Of a DNA stretch of 64,000 nucleotides, positions 7,380-16,577 are shown one piece after another. Positions within the stretch are counted from its first letter, which is position 1. Each line of letters starts with the position of its first letter. Both the position numbers and the translations under genes were made by a program. The notes below the pieces were generated by a model. It ran no database searches, was not told the origin of the DNA, and was given only the letters and a program-made list of their open reading frames with translations. This DNA comes from Fervidibacter canadensis (GTDB taxonomy: Bacteria > Armatimonadota > Fervidibacteria > Fervidibacterales > Fervidibacteraceae). The stretch spans positions 372,001-436,000 of the forward strand of contig JBGOEJ010000001.1 in NCBI GenBank assembly GCA_041446545.1. Direction: 5' to 3'.

Positions 7380-8261
7380 TCAGGGTTTGTTTTTTCGCCT
7401 CAAAAAGTTTGCGATGAGCGCAACGATGATGCGCAGGGCGCTGCCAGCGGCGATGGCGCTTCGCAATAAGGCGTAAAGCGGGGCGGGCATCAGGGGTCGG
7501 AAATGCTTGTCGTAAAACCGCAACAAGCCTTGATGCGACGCCCACAATTTTCCGATGCCCAAAAGGCGCGTGCTGGCGCCGTGATGGTGGACGACGACGG
7601 CATCGGGCAAAAAGTAAATCCGCCAACCCGCTTTTTTGAGCCGCCAGCAAAAGTCCACATCGTTGAAGAAGATGGGCATCGTCTCGTCCATCCCGCCCAC
7701 TTGCTCCCACGCTTCCCGCCGCACCAACAGCGCCGACGCCATCGGTTGCTCAACTTCGCCGATGCGGTCGTAGCGAAACCAAGTCATTCGGTAGCGTCCC
7801 AAACGCAGGGACAGTTTGTCCAATCCCATCGCTGCGAAGAGCAAGGCAGCGGGCGTCGGGAAGGAGCGCACCGACGGTTGCAACCTGCCATCGGGATAAA
7901 CCAGTTTCGGCGCTACCGCCCCCGCATCGGGATGGGCTTGGGCGAAAGCAACCAATCGCTCAATTGCGTTCGGCGTCACTTCGGCATCAGGGTTGAGCAG
8001 CAGGAAAAATTGCCCTTGAGCCACCGTTGCCGCTTGATTGTTAGCGGCGGCGTAGCCGATGTTGCCCCCATTGACGACCAACTTCACCGACGGAAATTCC
8101 CGTCGCACCATCTCAGCGCTCCCGTCCGACGAAGCGTTGTCCACGACGATGACTTCCAAGTCAGGTGCCCGAGGACAACGCCGCAACGCTTGAAGGCAAT
8201 GGCGAAGATGCTCGCAGGTGTTCCAGTTGACGATGAGGACTGAGACGCAGGGTTTGCCCAT
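7380..8261 (-). CDS. glycosyltransferase family 2
   Basis: 293 aa, paralogous to the gene at 6198-7163. It has SVLIVNWNTCEHLRHCL, VIVVDNASSDGSAEM, LLLNPDAEV and FFNDVDFCWRLKKAGW. The C-terminus has a hydrophobic segment (AIAAGSALRIIVALIANFL) near residues 268-288 that suggests membrane association. Gaps of 13 and 6 nt to its neighbours place it in the same transcript as the GT4 enzyme and the Trm112-like protein. Donor and acceptor sugars are not predictable. Confidence 0.9.
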   Translation of the reverse strand: MGKPCVSVLIVNWNTCEHLRHCLQALRRCPRAPDLEVIVVDNASSDGSAEMVRREFPSVKLVVNGGNIGYAAANNQAATVAQGQFFLLLNPDAEVTPNAIERLVAFAQAHPDAGAVAPKLVYPDGRLQPSVRSFPTPAALLFAAMGLDKLSLRLGRYRMTWFRYDRIGEVEQPMASALLVRREAWEQVGGMDETMPIFFNDVDFCWRLKKAGWRIYFLPDAVVVHHHGASTRLLGIGKLWASHQGLLRFYDKHFRPLMPAPLYALLRSAIAAGSALRIIVALIANFLRRKNKP

Positions 8262-8267
8262 GCTGCT

Positions 8268-9389
8268 TCACCTTGTCCGAGTCACTTGCTCGTAAACTTG
8301 CAAAGTCCCTTCCGCCGTTTGACGCCACGAAAATTGGCGCGCGCGCTTCAAGCCGAGTTGGCGCAACTTCGCCCGCAAAGGTTCGTCGCAGAGCAATTGA
8401 CGCAAACCATCGGCGATGCTCGTCACGCTCAAAGGGTCAACAAGCCATGCCGCTCCTTCGGCGATTTCCCGCAGCGACGAAGTGGCGGAAGTCAAAACAG
8501 GCACGCCGCTTGCCATCGCTTCCAAAACGGGCAACCCAAACCCTTCCCACAGCGCTGGATAGGCAAACACCGCCGCTCCCTGATACAACGCCGTCAAATC
8601 TTCATCGGGCACATAGCCGATGAACCGCACCCGCTCGCTCAATCGCCATTCACCCACGAGTCGCTGCAACGCTTTCACCTGCCAACCCAGTTTGCCGACG
8701 ACCACCAATGGCGGCAAAAGCATTTTGTTGCCTTCCCGCTCCAACAAAATGGCATAGGCAAAGAGCAAACGCCTTAAGTTTTTTCTGGGTTGCAAGACGC
8801 CGACGAAGAGCACATAACCTTCCCGCAAACCGTAACGCCGCAAAACTTTTTGCCGCTCGCTGTCGTCCAACGGCTCAAAGAACCGCTCTTCGGCAGCAAG
8901 GTAAATCACCCTCACCTTATCAGGCGGCAAGCGGAAAAATTGCACCAAGTCATCCTGCGACGCCTGCGAGTCGGTGATGACCATTGCCACGCGACGGAAA
9001 GTGAGGGGCAAAAACAACTCCATCAGCCAGCGGTCTTTGGTCGGGAAAGTTTCGGGAAAGCGACGCCAATGGACATCGTGGACGGTCGTGACGATGGGGC
9101 AAGGGGCGACAAGGGGCGCGATGTATTGCACATGCAAAAGGTCAACCCGATGGGCAACGCAAGCATGAGGTAGCAACGCTCCCGTGTAAAGCCAGCGGGA
9201 AAGGCGGGGCAAGCGAACGAGGCGGAAGTTGGAGGGCAAGGCAAAAGGGAGGTCGCCCGTTCGGTCGGTGAACAGGACGAACTCGTGCGGCAAAGCCATG
9301 CGGGCAAATTGCCGCAACAAGTTGAGCAAGTAAGTGCGGTCACCCGTGTGCGCTCCAAAGAGCACCCTTGCGTCTATCCCGATGCGCAT
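8268..9389 (-). CDS. glycosyltransferase family 4
   Basis: 373 aa from ATG at 9389; the frame is open to 9560 but homology starts at MRIGIDARVL. GT-B fold: N-terminal acceptor domain (HTGDRTYLLNLL), C-terminal donor domain with VGVLQPRKNLRRLL, the FIGYVPDEDLTALYQ segment and the family signature EGFGLPVLEAMASGVPV. It is a retaining hexosyl- or mannosyltransferase-type enzyme. It is the first gene of the glycan cluster; the site before it is weak. The upstream neighbour at 9421 is interrupted by a stop. Confidence 0.93.
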   Translation of the reverse strand: MRIGIDARVLFGAHTGDRTYLLNLLRQFARMALPHEFVLFTDRTGDLPFALPSNFRLVRLPRLSRWLYTGALLPHACVAHRVDLLHVQYIAPLVAPCPIVTTVHDVHWRRFPETFPTKDRWLMELFLPLTFRRVAMVITDSQASQDDLVQFFRLPPDKVRVIYLAAEERFFEPLDDSERQKVLRRYGLREGYVLFVGVLQPRKNLRRLLFAYAILLEREGNKMLLPPLVVVGKLGWQVKALQRLVGEWRLSERVRFIGYVPDEDLTALYQGAAVFAYPALWEGFGLPVLEAMASGVPVLTSATSSLREIAEGAAWLVDPLSVTSIADGLRQLLCDEPLRAKLRQLGLKRARQFSWRQTAEGTLQVYEQVTRTR

Positions 9390-9420
9390 GGCAAGGACAG
9401 TTTGGCACGATACTAAGACT

Positions 9421-10794
9421 TCATTGCCACGCCCAAACGATGTCGCCCTGAACCCATCGGGGTTTCCCCTCCACGCCTCCATCGTCTTTCCTGTCCTGAC
9501 CGATGCTCCAAAGGCGAAAGCCCGTTCCTTCCCGCCGATAGCGCAACGGCTTACCGTCAAAGGGGTCGGCGGGAACGGAGGGCAAATAGCGGGGCACTAA
9601 CGCCGACAGGTTTTCGGGATAACGCCCATGCTCTTTGCGATACAGCCACAAAGCAATCGCCGTCTCGCCTAATCGTTGGAGAGCATGATAGGTTGCCACC
9701 TTTCGGAAGACGGTTGACAGGGTAGGGCTAAGAAAGGCGGCAAGGGCGTAAGGGTGCCAAGTGACCTTTTGGGCGCCCAGGTCAAAAATTGTCCTCCCTT
9801 TGTTGGTCGCTTGCTCCCAAGCCTTCTCCCATCGGTCAATTTGTGCCAAATCGTAAGGGACACCTTTGCGGGCGAAGGCGATGGCTTGCCGAAGGTGCCT
9901 CAGCACCATCAGTTCGTTCTGGGCGATCAGATTTGCCTTTCCCTTCAGCCACACCGACAACTCAGTGCGGTCGGCATGTCCAACGAGTTCGTTAATTTCC
10001 CGCCGAGACACCTTCTCCCGTATCCAGTCACAAATCCCAATCACAAAAACCCGCTCCATCTGCAATGCCCGAACAAAATCTCGGTCAATGTCCCATGCCT
10101 GCAACTCTCGCAGCAACGCTTGATATGCCTGCGGGGGCGGGTCGGCATCTTCCAAGACCCGTTGAATTGTGCCCATGCTGATGGAAAAGAAGACGCCTTG
10201 AAGGAGGAAAGCGATAAGGGACGGTTCATCGCCTATTCGCCGAGTTAACCGCAGGGCTGCCGCGCAACTGTCTATAGCCCCACTCAAATCGCCCTTGCGT
10301 TTGCGCCAGAGCGCTTCGGCGGAAAGCAAGCGCGTGAATTCGCGCAAGGGAGAAAAGTGAGGAAACGCTACCGAGAAAAGCGTGTCCACATTCCAGTCGG
10401 TCAATCGCATGTGAGGGTAGGTGATGGCTTTGCGGAACATCGCCAACGCAGGTTCAACGGCTCTCAACACCTTCTCCACATCGGCGAAGTTGACGGGTTG
10501 GGTCGGTTGGCGGCTGATGAAGTTGTGGGGGTTGTCCTAAACGGGTTGAGGCAAAGACGCCTGAGCCATTTCCAACTGTTGGATGGCAGCCTGATAAAAA
10601 GGTGTGCCGTCTTGATGGGGCGGAATGGGCGGCAGAAGGTCAGCGAGGCAGGTCGGTTCGCCCGCCCGACGCAACCGCTCCAGTTCCCGTTGCACTTCCT
10701 TCATCGGGTCGTTGCGTCGGGCAAGGTGAGCAATCAGCGCCAACGCTGACAAAAAGACGACGAAAATAAGCCGCCATGCCCATCGCCGACGCAT
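9421..10794 (-). pseudogene. membrane-anchored protein with pseudopilin-like tail, interrupted by an in-frame TAG
   Basis: One continuous frame from ATG 10794 to 9421 is broken only by a TAG at 10537-10539. The first part (85 aa) has a signal-anchor helix (WRLIFVVFLSALALIAHLA). After the stop the same frame continues without a start, through alpha-helical sequence, and ends in a segment common in Planctomycetes/Armatimonadota proteins: LYRKEHGRYPENLSALVP, then DPFDGKPLRYRREG and a WSIGQDRKDDGG box. The frame is otherwise intact, so this is a recent nonsense mutation, an assembly error or readthrough. Function unknown. Confidence 0.65.
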
Positions 10795-10846
10795 CGCCGT
10801 TCCCTCCCTTCCGCTAACCGACGAGTTGACAAACGACTGCACTAAA

Positions 10847-11233
10847 TTATCGGGCGACGATGCGGTAGGTGTCCAGTTGCATCGCTTTCGTCGGGACGCC
10901 GCCTTCGGCGTGGGCTTTACGGAATTCCTCGCTGTTGACCCAAGCACGGAAACTACTTTCGTCCCGCCAAAGCGTCACGACGAGGAACTTGTTGGCGTTT
11001 TGGGTGTGCTGCAAAACGAACATGCCTTTGTAGCCCTTCGCTTTGTCAATGAGGCGGGCTCGCTTTTGGAAGCGCTCTATGAAGGCTTTCTCCTGTCCCT
11101 GCTCCACTTCCACCGAGAAGACGGTGACGAACTGAGGCGGCTCATCCTTTGGCGGCTCACTCGCCTGTTGCCCCCAAGCGAGCAAGGCGAGGGCGACGAA
11201 AGCGAACACCCCTAACAAACCACGCCATCGCAT
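10847..11233 (-). CDS. exported ABM-domain (IsdG/HmoB-like) monooxygenase family protein
   Basis: 128 aa. Residues 1-22 form a signal peptide (LLGVFAFVALALLAWGQ). The rest is one antibiotic-biosynthesis-monooxygenase ferredoxin-like fold: VTVFSVEVEQGQEKAFIERF, GMFVLQHTQNANKFLVVTLW, then SFRAWVNSEEFRKAH. The W-x-x-x-x-x-F-x-x-W-x-x-S-x-x-F-x-x-AH pattern matches this superfamily, which includes heme-degrading IsdG enzymes. Export is uncommon for it. Whether it oxidises heme or a quinone is not clear. It lies 52 nt upstream of the interrupted gene. Confidence 0.82.
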   Translation of the reverse strand: MRWRGLLGVFAFVALALLAWGQQASEPPKDEPPQFVTVFSVEVEQGQEKAFIERFQKRARLIDKAKGYKGMFVLQHTQNANKFLVVTLWRDESSFRAWVNSEEFRKAHAEGGVPTKAMQLDTYRIVAR

Positions 11234-11288
11234 CTTGCTTCACCCCTTCGGCAGTTACGACTTCAGGGCAAACTGCGCCGTTCGCCCC

Positions 11289-11323
11289 TACGCACTACTG
11301 GCTATTCGCTATTCGCTACTCGC
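11289..11323. repeat. five tandem heptamers (minus strand GCGAATA type)
   Basis: On the minus strand the units are GCGAGTA, GCGAATA, GCGAATA, GCCAGTA, GTGCGTA. The array lies in the 99-nt spacer between the ABM gene and the SQR-like gene. Same family as 22638-22739, 35687-35707, 46945-46965 and 60255-60275. Confidence 0.8.
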
Positions 11324-11332
11324 CGCCGTTCG

Positions 11333-12460
11333 TCATCCTAATGCGGGTGGGACGATTTGCCAGTAAAGACGGCGGAGTTGGCGCTTTTGGTGGAAGAGGG
11401 CTTTGCTGGGTTTGGGTGGGTGAGGCGGGTGGTCGTAGTCAAAACTGGCGACGGTCGCTTCGCCGCCACCGACCTCAATGACGCAGCCGACTTGCCCGTT
11501 GTAGCGACGCAACTCCTTGCCCGCAATTTGAGCGACGATGTTTTCGGCGGCGATGAAGGCTTGCCGTTGCGCTGCCGTCGCCGCTTTGGGCGTCGTCAAG
11601 TTGGTGGCATCGCCGATGGCATAGACGCGCTCTAATCCTTGCACTTGCAAAGTATGGCGGTCGGTCGGCAAAAAGCCCTTCGCATCGCCGATGCCCAGTT
11701 TGCGGGCAATTTCTGAACCCGCATGGGGCGGCACCAAGACGAACACCTCAGCCGTCAATTCCGTCCCGTCCAACGAGACGGCTTTGCGTTGGGAAGGCTC
11801 AAAAGTTTCCAGCGTGAAGAAGGGGACGAGTTTGATGCCGAAGCGCTCAAAGCGCTCCTCAAAGATGGGCACCAACGGCTCAATGTGGAAGATGCGGGGC
11901 AAAGGTGTGGCATAGACAAGTTCCGTCCGTTCCCGCAGTCCGCGACGAACGAGGTGCTCGTGGAGCAAGCAGACGAACTCAATGGGCGAGGGGGGGCACT
12001 TGTAAGGCAAGCCGCCGACGCCGACGACGATGCGCCCGCCTTCAAAATTTGCCAACGCTTCCCGCAACCGCACCGCCGCATCGGCGCTGTGGAAGTGATG
12101 GACGCCTTCGGCTAAGCCGGGCACTTCCGCTGGGTTCGGTTCGCAACCCGTCGCCAAAACGAGGAAGTCGTAAGACAAACGCTCGCCGTTGAAATAGACA
12201 GTGCGGTTGTCAAGGTCAATGCCCATGACTGGCTTAGCGACCACCTGCACGCGGTCGTAGACGAGGCTTTTGAGGCGCTTTTGCAACTGTTTGGGCATCA
12301 CCTCGCCGAAAGGCACATAAAGCCAGCCTTGCTGGTAGGTGTGCCAACCCGTTGCGTCCACGAGGGTGATTTGCCCATCGTCGGGCGCTAACAGTGCCAA
12401 GCGATTGGCGACGACCAATCCACCCACACCGCCGCCGACGATGACAATCCGTGCCGCCAT
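11333..12460 (-). CDS. sulfide:quinone oxidoreductase-like FAD protein
   Basis: 375 aa. N-terminal GxGxxG (VIVGGGVGGLVVANRL), second conserved segment FLVLATGCEPNP, and the C-terminal FAD motif VYAIGDATNL. This two-Rossmann layout is that of SQR and type II NADH dehydrogenases. Cysteines near residue 163 (LPYKCPPSPIEFVC) resemble the SQR active-site region; another at QVGCVIEVG is near the third SQR cysteine. It probably works at the membrane face and passes electrons to quinone. GGAGGTGA precedes the ATG. Sulfide as substrate is inference. Confidence 0.83.
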   Translation of the reverse strand: MAARIVIVGGGVGGLVVANRLALLAPDDGQITLVDATGWHTYQQGWLYVPFGEVMPKQLQKRLKSLVYDRVQVVAKPVMGIDLDNRTVYFNGERLSYDFLVLATGCEPNPAEVPGLAEGVHHFHSADAAVRLREALANFEGGRIVVGVGGLPYKCPPSPIEFVCLLHEHLVRRGLRERTELVYATPLPRIFHIEPLVPIFEERFERFGIKLVPFFTLETFEPSQRKAVSLDGTELTAEVFVLVPPHAGSEIARKLGIGDAKGFLPTDRHTLQVQGLERVYAIGDATNLTTPKAATAAQRQAFIAAENIVAQIAGKELRRYNGQVGCVIEVGGGEATVASFDYDHPPHPPKPSKALFHQKRQLRRLYWQIVPPALG

Positions 12461-12495
12461 GCGCCATCACCTCCAAGGTTGTTTGGTTGGCATGG

Positions 12496-13203
12496 TTAGG
12501 GCAAGGGATATTGCAAATGCGCCAAGTTGAGGCGGTGCAAGGTTTGGTTGAGCCACTCCATCCGCTCCCGCCAACGGGCAAACTCTTCAGGCAGAAAACA
12601 CAACTCCCGCAACCGCTCAGCGATGTAGGCGATGTCGTCAGGGGTGAGTTGGTGACCAAAGTTCTCCAGCAACGAAGTGATGTCAGCGCGATCCAAATCG
12701 CTTTTGCCCTCCGACGGGCGCTCCCACGCTGCCAGCAGTTTCATCAACACCAAGTCGCGGGGATTGATGACTTTGACAGGCACACCTTCATAAGTGCCTT
12801 CCTGCGCGTTCAGGACAGCAGCCCGCTGGTAACGCAGGGTGGCGATGAGGACATCCAAGCGGGTTTCGTCTATCAGGAAAAACATGACTTGCGCTGTCCC
12901 GCGAGCGTAATAGGGACGCAACAGTTGCAAAAGTTTCCCCGCATCTTCTTGCAGCACCAGAATGTCCACATCCTGCGTCATGCGGGGGATGGCGTAATGG
13001 GCAACCGCCAGCCCGCCGACCAGCGCGTAGCGGATGCCATGCTCGTTCAGTTGCTCAAAAAGCCATCGCACCTTCTCCCGCTGCATAAACCTTTCCCCTT
13101 TGAACGGGTCGCCAAATTCGCCCAAGGCGACCGCCGTCTCCAGCGCGTTTTTGCCCGGCAAGAGCAACTCCTCCCGCGTGGGCTGTGGGAACGCCATCGC
13201 CAT
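12496..13203 (-). CDS. nucleotidyltransferase-fold protein (MNT/AbiEii-like)
   Basis: About 235 aa. The catalytic core is ALVGGLAVAHYAIPRMTQDVDILV: a GG loop followed by the D-x-D pair of minimal nucleotidyltransferases and of the DUF6036/AbiEii group. The C-terminal half is helical (residues 150-230). Such proteins act as antitoxin or toxin modifiers, or transfer nucleotides to unknown targets. No partner toxin is visible next to it; the downstream neighbour is the SQR-like gene (35 nt). Two ATGs and a GTG compete as start. Confidence 0.75.
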   Translation of the reverse strand: MAMAFPQPTREELLLPGKNALETAVALGEFGDPFKGERFMQREKVRWLFEQLNEHGIRYALVGGLAVAHYAIPRMTQDVDILVLQEDAGKLLQLLRPYYARGTAQVMFFLIDETRLDVLIATLRYQRAAVLNAQEGTYEGVPVKVINPRDLVLMKLLAAWERPSEGKSDLDRADITSLLENFGHQLTPDDIAYIAERLRELCFLPEEFARWRERMEWLNQTLHRLNLAHLQYPLP

Positions 13204-13294
13204 CACCGCCGAAATTTTGGCATTCGGTTACCGTCAAGTTGCCGTCGGTGTGTTACGATTAGCAGCGAGCGCGAAGACGAGTGAGGTGAACGGG

Positions 13295-13750
13295 ATGATT
13301 GCAGGTGTGATTGTCAAGCCATTGAAGGTCATCGCCGACGAGCGTGGGTGGCTGATGGAAATCCTCCGCTGCGACGACGAATTCTTTGACCAGTTTGGGC
13401 AAGTTTACCTGACGACTTGTTACCCGGGCATCATCAAGGCATGGCATTGTCATCGGCAGCAAAAGGATCGCTTTTGCGTCGTCAAGGGGATGGCGAAGGT
13501 GGCGCTGTGGGACGGGAGGGAAGATTCGCCGACGAAGGGCGAGTTGAATGTGTTTTACTTGGGCGAGCGCAACCCCATCTTGCTGGTTATCCCACCAGGC
13601 GTTTGGCACGGTTTCACCGCCGTCGGCAATGAAGTGGCTTATTTGCTCAATTGTCCCAACCGACCTTACAACTACGCCGACCCTGACGAATTGCGCCGTC
13701 CCTACAACGACCCCGAAATCGGTTACGATTGGAGCGTGCGGCACGGATGA
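13295..13750 (+). CDS. dTDP-4-dehydrorhamnose 3,5-epimerase-related cupin
   Basis: 151 aa. Opens with VIVKPLKVIADERGWLMEIL and continues as a small RmlC-type beta barrel: GIIKAWHCHRQQKDRFCVVKG, then VIPPGVWHGFTAVGNEVAYL and a YNYADPDE tail. The H-x-H pair near residue 50 and the PPGVWHGF block fit sugar-nucleotide epimerases or oxidoreductases of this family, though it is shorter than true RfbC (about 180 aa). GAGGTGA precedes the ATG. Its stop overlaps the start of the ALG5-like transferase, so both probably serve glycan assembly. Confidence 0.85.
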   Translation: MIAGVIVKPLKVIADERGWLMEILRCDDEFFDQFGQVYLTTCYPGIIKAWHCHRQQKDRFCVVKGMAKVALWDGREDSPTKGELNVFYLGERNPILLVIPPGVWHGFTAVGNEVAYLLNCPNRPYNYADPDELRRPYNDPEIGYDWSVRHG

Positions 13751-14547
13751 ACGGCAGCGAGCCATCCCGTCCCTTCCTGTCCATCGTCATCCCTGCCTAC
13801 AACGAGGCGCGTCGGTTGCCCAAGACCCTTTCCCGCATCGGCGATTACTTACGGGAGGAGTTTTTGCGTCGTTGGCAAGTGGAAAGCGGTGAGGTGGAGG
13901 TCATCGTCGTGGACGATGGGAGCGCCGATGGGACAAGCGAATTGGCGAAAAGTTTCGCCGACCGATTACCTAATCTTCAGGTGCTGCGCCATTCGCCCAA
14001 TCGGGGCAAGGGTTACGCCGTCAAGCGAGGGATGCTCGCTGCCACCGGACGGTTTCGCCTGTTTAGCGACGCCGACTTGTCCACGCCCATTGAGGAGTTG
14101 ACGAAACTGTTGTTGCCAGTGCACGGGGGGGAAGCGGACATCGCCATCGCCAGCCGAGGTTTGCCGCAGTCGGAATTGGTTGTCCGCCAGCCTTGGGTTC
14201 GGGAAATGTTGGGGCGGATGTTCAACTTGCTGGTGCAAGCCTTGGCGACACCGGGCATTTGGGACACGCAATGTGGGTTCAAGTTGTTTCGGGGCGATGT
14301 CGCCGAGCGATTGTTTCGGCTGCAGGTGTTGGAAGGTTTTGCCTTTGATGTAGAGGTGCTTTACCTCGCCAGAAAGTTTGGCTACCGCATCGTGGAAGTC
14401 CCCGTGCGATGGCTCAACGACCCTAACACAAAGGTGCAAGCCCTTCGGCACGGTTGGCAGATGGTTTGCGACACCGTGCGGGTTCGTTGGAACGATTGGC
14501 GGGGCGTTTACGCAGAAACACCCGCGACGGCATCGGCGACTCGCTGA
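13747..14547 (+). CDS. dolichyl-phosphate glucosyltransferase (ALG5)-like GT2
   Basis: 266 aa from an ATG that overlaps the preceding stop. GT2 fold: LSIVIPAYNEARRLPKTL, VIVVDDGSADGTSEL, NRGKGYAVKRGMLAA and the D-x-D motif SDADLSTP. The TQCGFKLFRGDVAERLF block is diagnostic of the ALG5/DPM subgroup that charges polyprenyl phosphate with a sugar. It has no C-terminal membrane helices. It may provide the lipid-linked donor used by membrane transferases. A TTG six codons earlier also keeps the frame. Confidence 0.92.
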   Translation: MNGSEPSRPFLSIVIPAYNEARRLPKTLSRIGDYLREEFLRRWQVESGEVEVIVVDDGSADGTSELAKSFADRLPNLQVLRHSPNRGKGYAVKRGMLAATGRFRLFSDADLSTPIEELTKLLLPVHGGEADIAIASRGLPQSELVVRQPWVREMLGRMFNLLVQALATPGIWDTQCGFKLFRGDVAERLFRLQVLEGFAFDVEVLYLARKFGYRIVEVPVRWLNDPNTKVQALRHGWQMVCDTVRVRWNDWRGVYAETPATASATR

Positions 14548-14617
14548 CATCTTCACAAGGCGGTGACCTTGCCGCAAATTTGTCGGCAACAACGAAGGCA
14601 AAAAGGAGGCGAGGCGC

Positions 14618-15910
14618 ATGGGACGGCAAAGGATGAAGGGTTCACGGCGATGGTTTCTCCGCACGGTCGGCGGCGCCGTTGTCACCTTCGGCAGTGCCCT
14701 TTGGGCGCAAGAGGCAACCCCTCGCAGGCGTCTTTCTCCCAACGATAAACTCGGTATCGGCTTCATCGGTGTCGGCGGGATGGGACGAGGGCATCTTGGT
14801 TGGTTTCTCGCTCAACCTGATTGCAATGTCGTCGCTTTGTGCGATGTGGACGAACGGGCATTAGCGGAAGCAAAGCGCATGTGTGGCGACCGACCTGTTG
14901 CGCTTTTCAAAGATTACCGCCAGTTGTTGGAGCGCAAGGATGTGGACGCCGTCGTCATCGCCACGCCCGACCATTGGCACGCCCTCATCGCCATCCACGC
15001 AGCGGAAGCGGGCAAAGACATCTACTGCGAAAAGCCCATGACCCACACGATTGAGGAAGGGCGTCAGTTGGTCAATGCCGTTCGCCGCTATGGGCGGGTC
15101 TTTCAGTTGGGGACGCAGCAACGGGCTGCCGACCATTTTCGTCGTGCCGTTGAGTTGGTGCGTTCGGGCAAACTGGGCAAAGTCAAGTTGTGCCGTTGCT
15201 GGATCGGCTACAACCCGCACAGCAACTATGTGCCCGAACAACCCGTGCCTAAAGAGTTGGACTGGGACATGTGGTTGGGACCGGCGGCTTGGCGTCCTTA
15301 TCGCCCTTGCTATCACCCTTTCAACTGGCGCTGGTTCTGGGATTTCGGTGGCGGATTGATGACCGATTGGGGCGTGCACTTGATTGACATCATCCTTTGG
15401 GGCATGGGCGACGAATTGCCCGTCACGATTGAAGCGAAAGGACGCTACTACGCCGACAGTTTCTACGATGTCCCGCAATGGATGGAGGTCACCTACGAGT
15501 TTCCGTCCTACACCCTCATCTGGCACCAGCCGCCGCCTAATCCCTTACCATTGGGACGGGCAGGGCACGGCATGTATTTTGAGGGTGACAAGGGACGGCT
15601 TTTCGTGGATCGGGGCGGCATCGTCACCGACCCACCTGACTTGATCAACGAAACGCTTGGACTGACCGATTTTCACTTGCCTCGCGTCCCGTCGCACCAG
15701 CGGGAGTTTTTGGAGTGTGTCAAAACCCGCCAGCGTCCCACCTGTGATGTGGAAGTCGGGCATCGTTCCACTTATGTGAGCATCTTGGGCAACATCGCCT
15801 TTCGGTTAGGGCGCAAATTGCGTTGGGACGCTCAAGCGGAACGCTTCGTCGGCGACGACGAAGCCAACCGCTGGCTGACCAAGCCTTACCGCAAACCTTG
15901 GACTTTGTGA
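14618..15910 (+). CDS. Tat-exported Gfo/Idh/MocA family oxidoreductase
   Basis: 430 aa. Residues 1-31 are a twin-arginine signal (RRWFLRTVGGAVVTFGSALWAQ). The NAD(P) domain has IGFIGVGGMGRGHL and the EKPMTH motif (catalytic lysine). The C-terminal alpha/beta domain shows FWDFGGGLMTDWGVHLIDI and an H-x-x-D typical of the family. The cofactor is thought to be held tightly in the exported members, which act on sugars. AAAAGGAGG precedes the start. It pairs with the DUF1080 gene 18 nt downstream, a common sugar-catabolic arrangement in Planctomycetes-like genomes. Confidence 0.94.
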   Translation: MGRQRMKGSRRWFLRTVGGAVVTFGSALWAQEATPRRRLSPNDKLGIGFIGVGGMGRGHLGWFLAQPDCNVVALCDVDERALAEAKRMCGDRPVALFKDYRQLLERKDVDAVVIATPDHWHALIAIHAAEAGKDIYCEKPMTHTIEEGRQLVNAVRRYGRVFQLGTQQRAADHFRRAVELVRSGKLGKVKLCRCWIGYNPHSNYVPEQPVPKELDWDMWLGPAAWRPYRPCYHPFNWRWFWDFGGGLMTDWGVHLIDIILWGMGDELPVTIEAKGRYYADSFYDVPQWMEVTYEFPSYTLIWHQPPPNPLPLGRAGHGMYFEGDKGRLFVDRGGIVTDPPDLINETLGLTDFHLPRVPSHQREFLECVKTRQRPTCDVEVGHRSTYVSILGNIAFRLGRKLRWDAQAERFVGDDEANRWLTKPYRKPWTL

Positions 15911-15928
15911 GGAAGGAGGCGATAGGCG

Positions 15929-16558
15929 ATGAAGCGGCGGGAAGTGCTGTCGGTTTTGAGTGCGGCAGGGTGGTCAGGGGCACTTGCCTTGGCACTTGCG
16001 CAGGAAGGGAAGGCGGGCGAAGGTGAGGAAGGGTTCGTCCCGCTCTTCAACGGCAAAGACCTTTCGGGATTTGTTCCTTTCCTTGACCCACGCGCTCAAG
16101 GTGCCGATCCTGCCAAAGTCTGGCAGGTGCGGGATGGAATGATCGTCTGTGCTGGGCGACCCTTCGGTTACCTTCGGACGGAACGGGAGTTTGGCAACTT
16201 CATCTTGCGCTTTGAGTATCGGATGGTAGCCCCAGGCAACAGCGGTGTCTTTTTGATGGAATTGCCCGACCGCATCTGGCCGAAGGGCATTGAGTTTCAA
16301 TTGCTGCACACCGAAGTCGGGCGTATCTTTGGCGTCGCGGGCGGGAAAGTGAATGCCACGCCTGTCTTGCAAAAGCCAGCAAAAGTGGGTGAGTGGAACA
16401 CTTACGAAATCATCCACTACAACGGCTTCGTCGCCACCTGCCTAAACGGACACATCGTCGCCGTCGGCTGCGACGCCGAGCCTCGCAAGGGACATCTTCT
16501 CTTTCAATCCGAGGGCGTGGAAATTCATTGGCGCAACATCCGCATCCGAGAGTTGTAA
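15929..16558 (+). CDS. DUF1080 (3-keto-disaccharide hydrolase family) exported protein
   Basis: 209 aa. An N-terminal export signal (KRREVLSVLSAAGWSGALAL) with an RR pair may be Tat-type. The body is a concanavalin-like jelly roll: FVPLFNGKDLSGFVPF, YLRTEREFGNFILRFEYRM, NSGVFLM, then WNTYEIIHYNGFVATCLNG. These are the standard DUF1080 boxes. Some members hydrolyse 3-keto-sugars made by Gfo/Idh/MocA dehydrogenases, which fits the partner gene directly upstream. AAGGAGG is at the right spacing. Confidence 0.92.
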   Translation: MKRREVLSVLSAAGWSGALALALAQEGKAGEGEEGFVPLFNGKDLSGFVPFLDPRAQGADPAKVWQVRDGMIVCAGRPFGYLRTEREFGNFILRFEYRMVAPGNSGVFLMELPDRIWPKGIEFQLLHTEVGRIFGVAGGKVNATPVLQKPAKVGEWNTYEIIHYNGFVATCLNGHIVAVGCDAEPRKGHLLFQSEGVEIHWRNIRIREL

Positions 16559-16577
16559 AGCGGGAAAAAACGAGGGC

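Noticed and set aside
10537..10539. TAG recoding to an amino acid
   Set aside because: Many genes here end with TAG (for example mreC-side and prepilin-side frames use normal stops), and no pyrrolysine or suppressor genes are seen.
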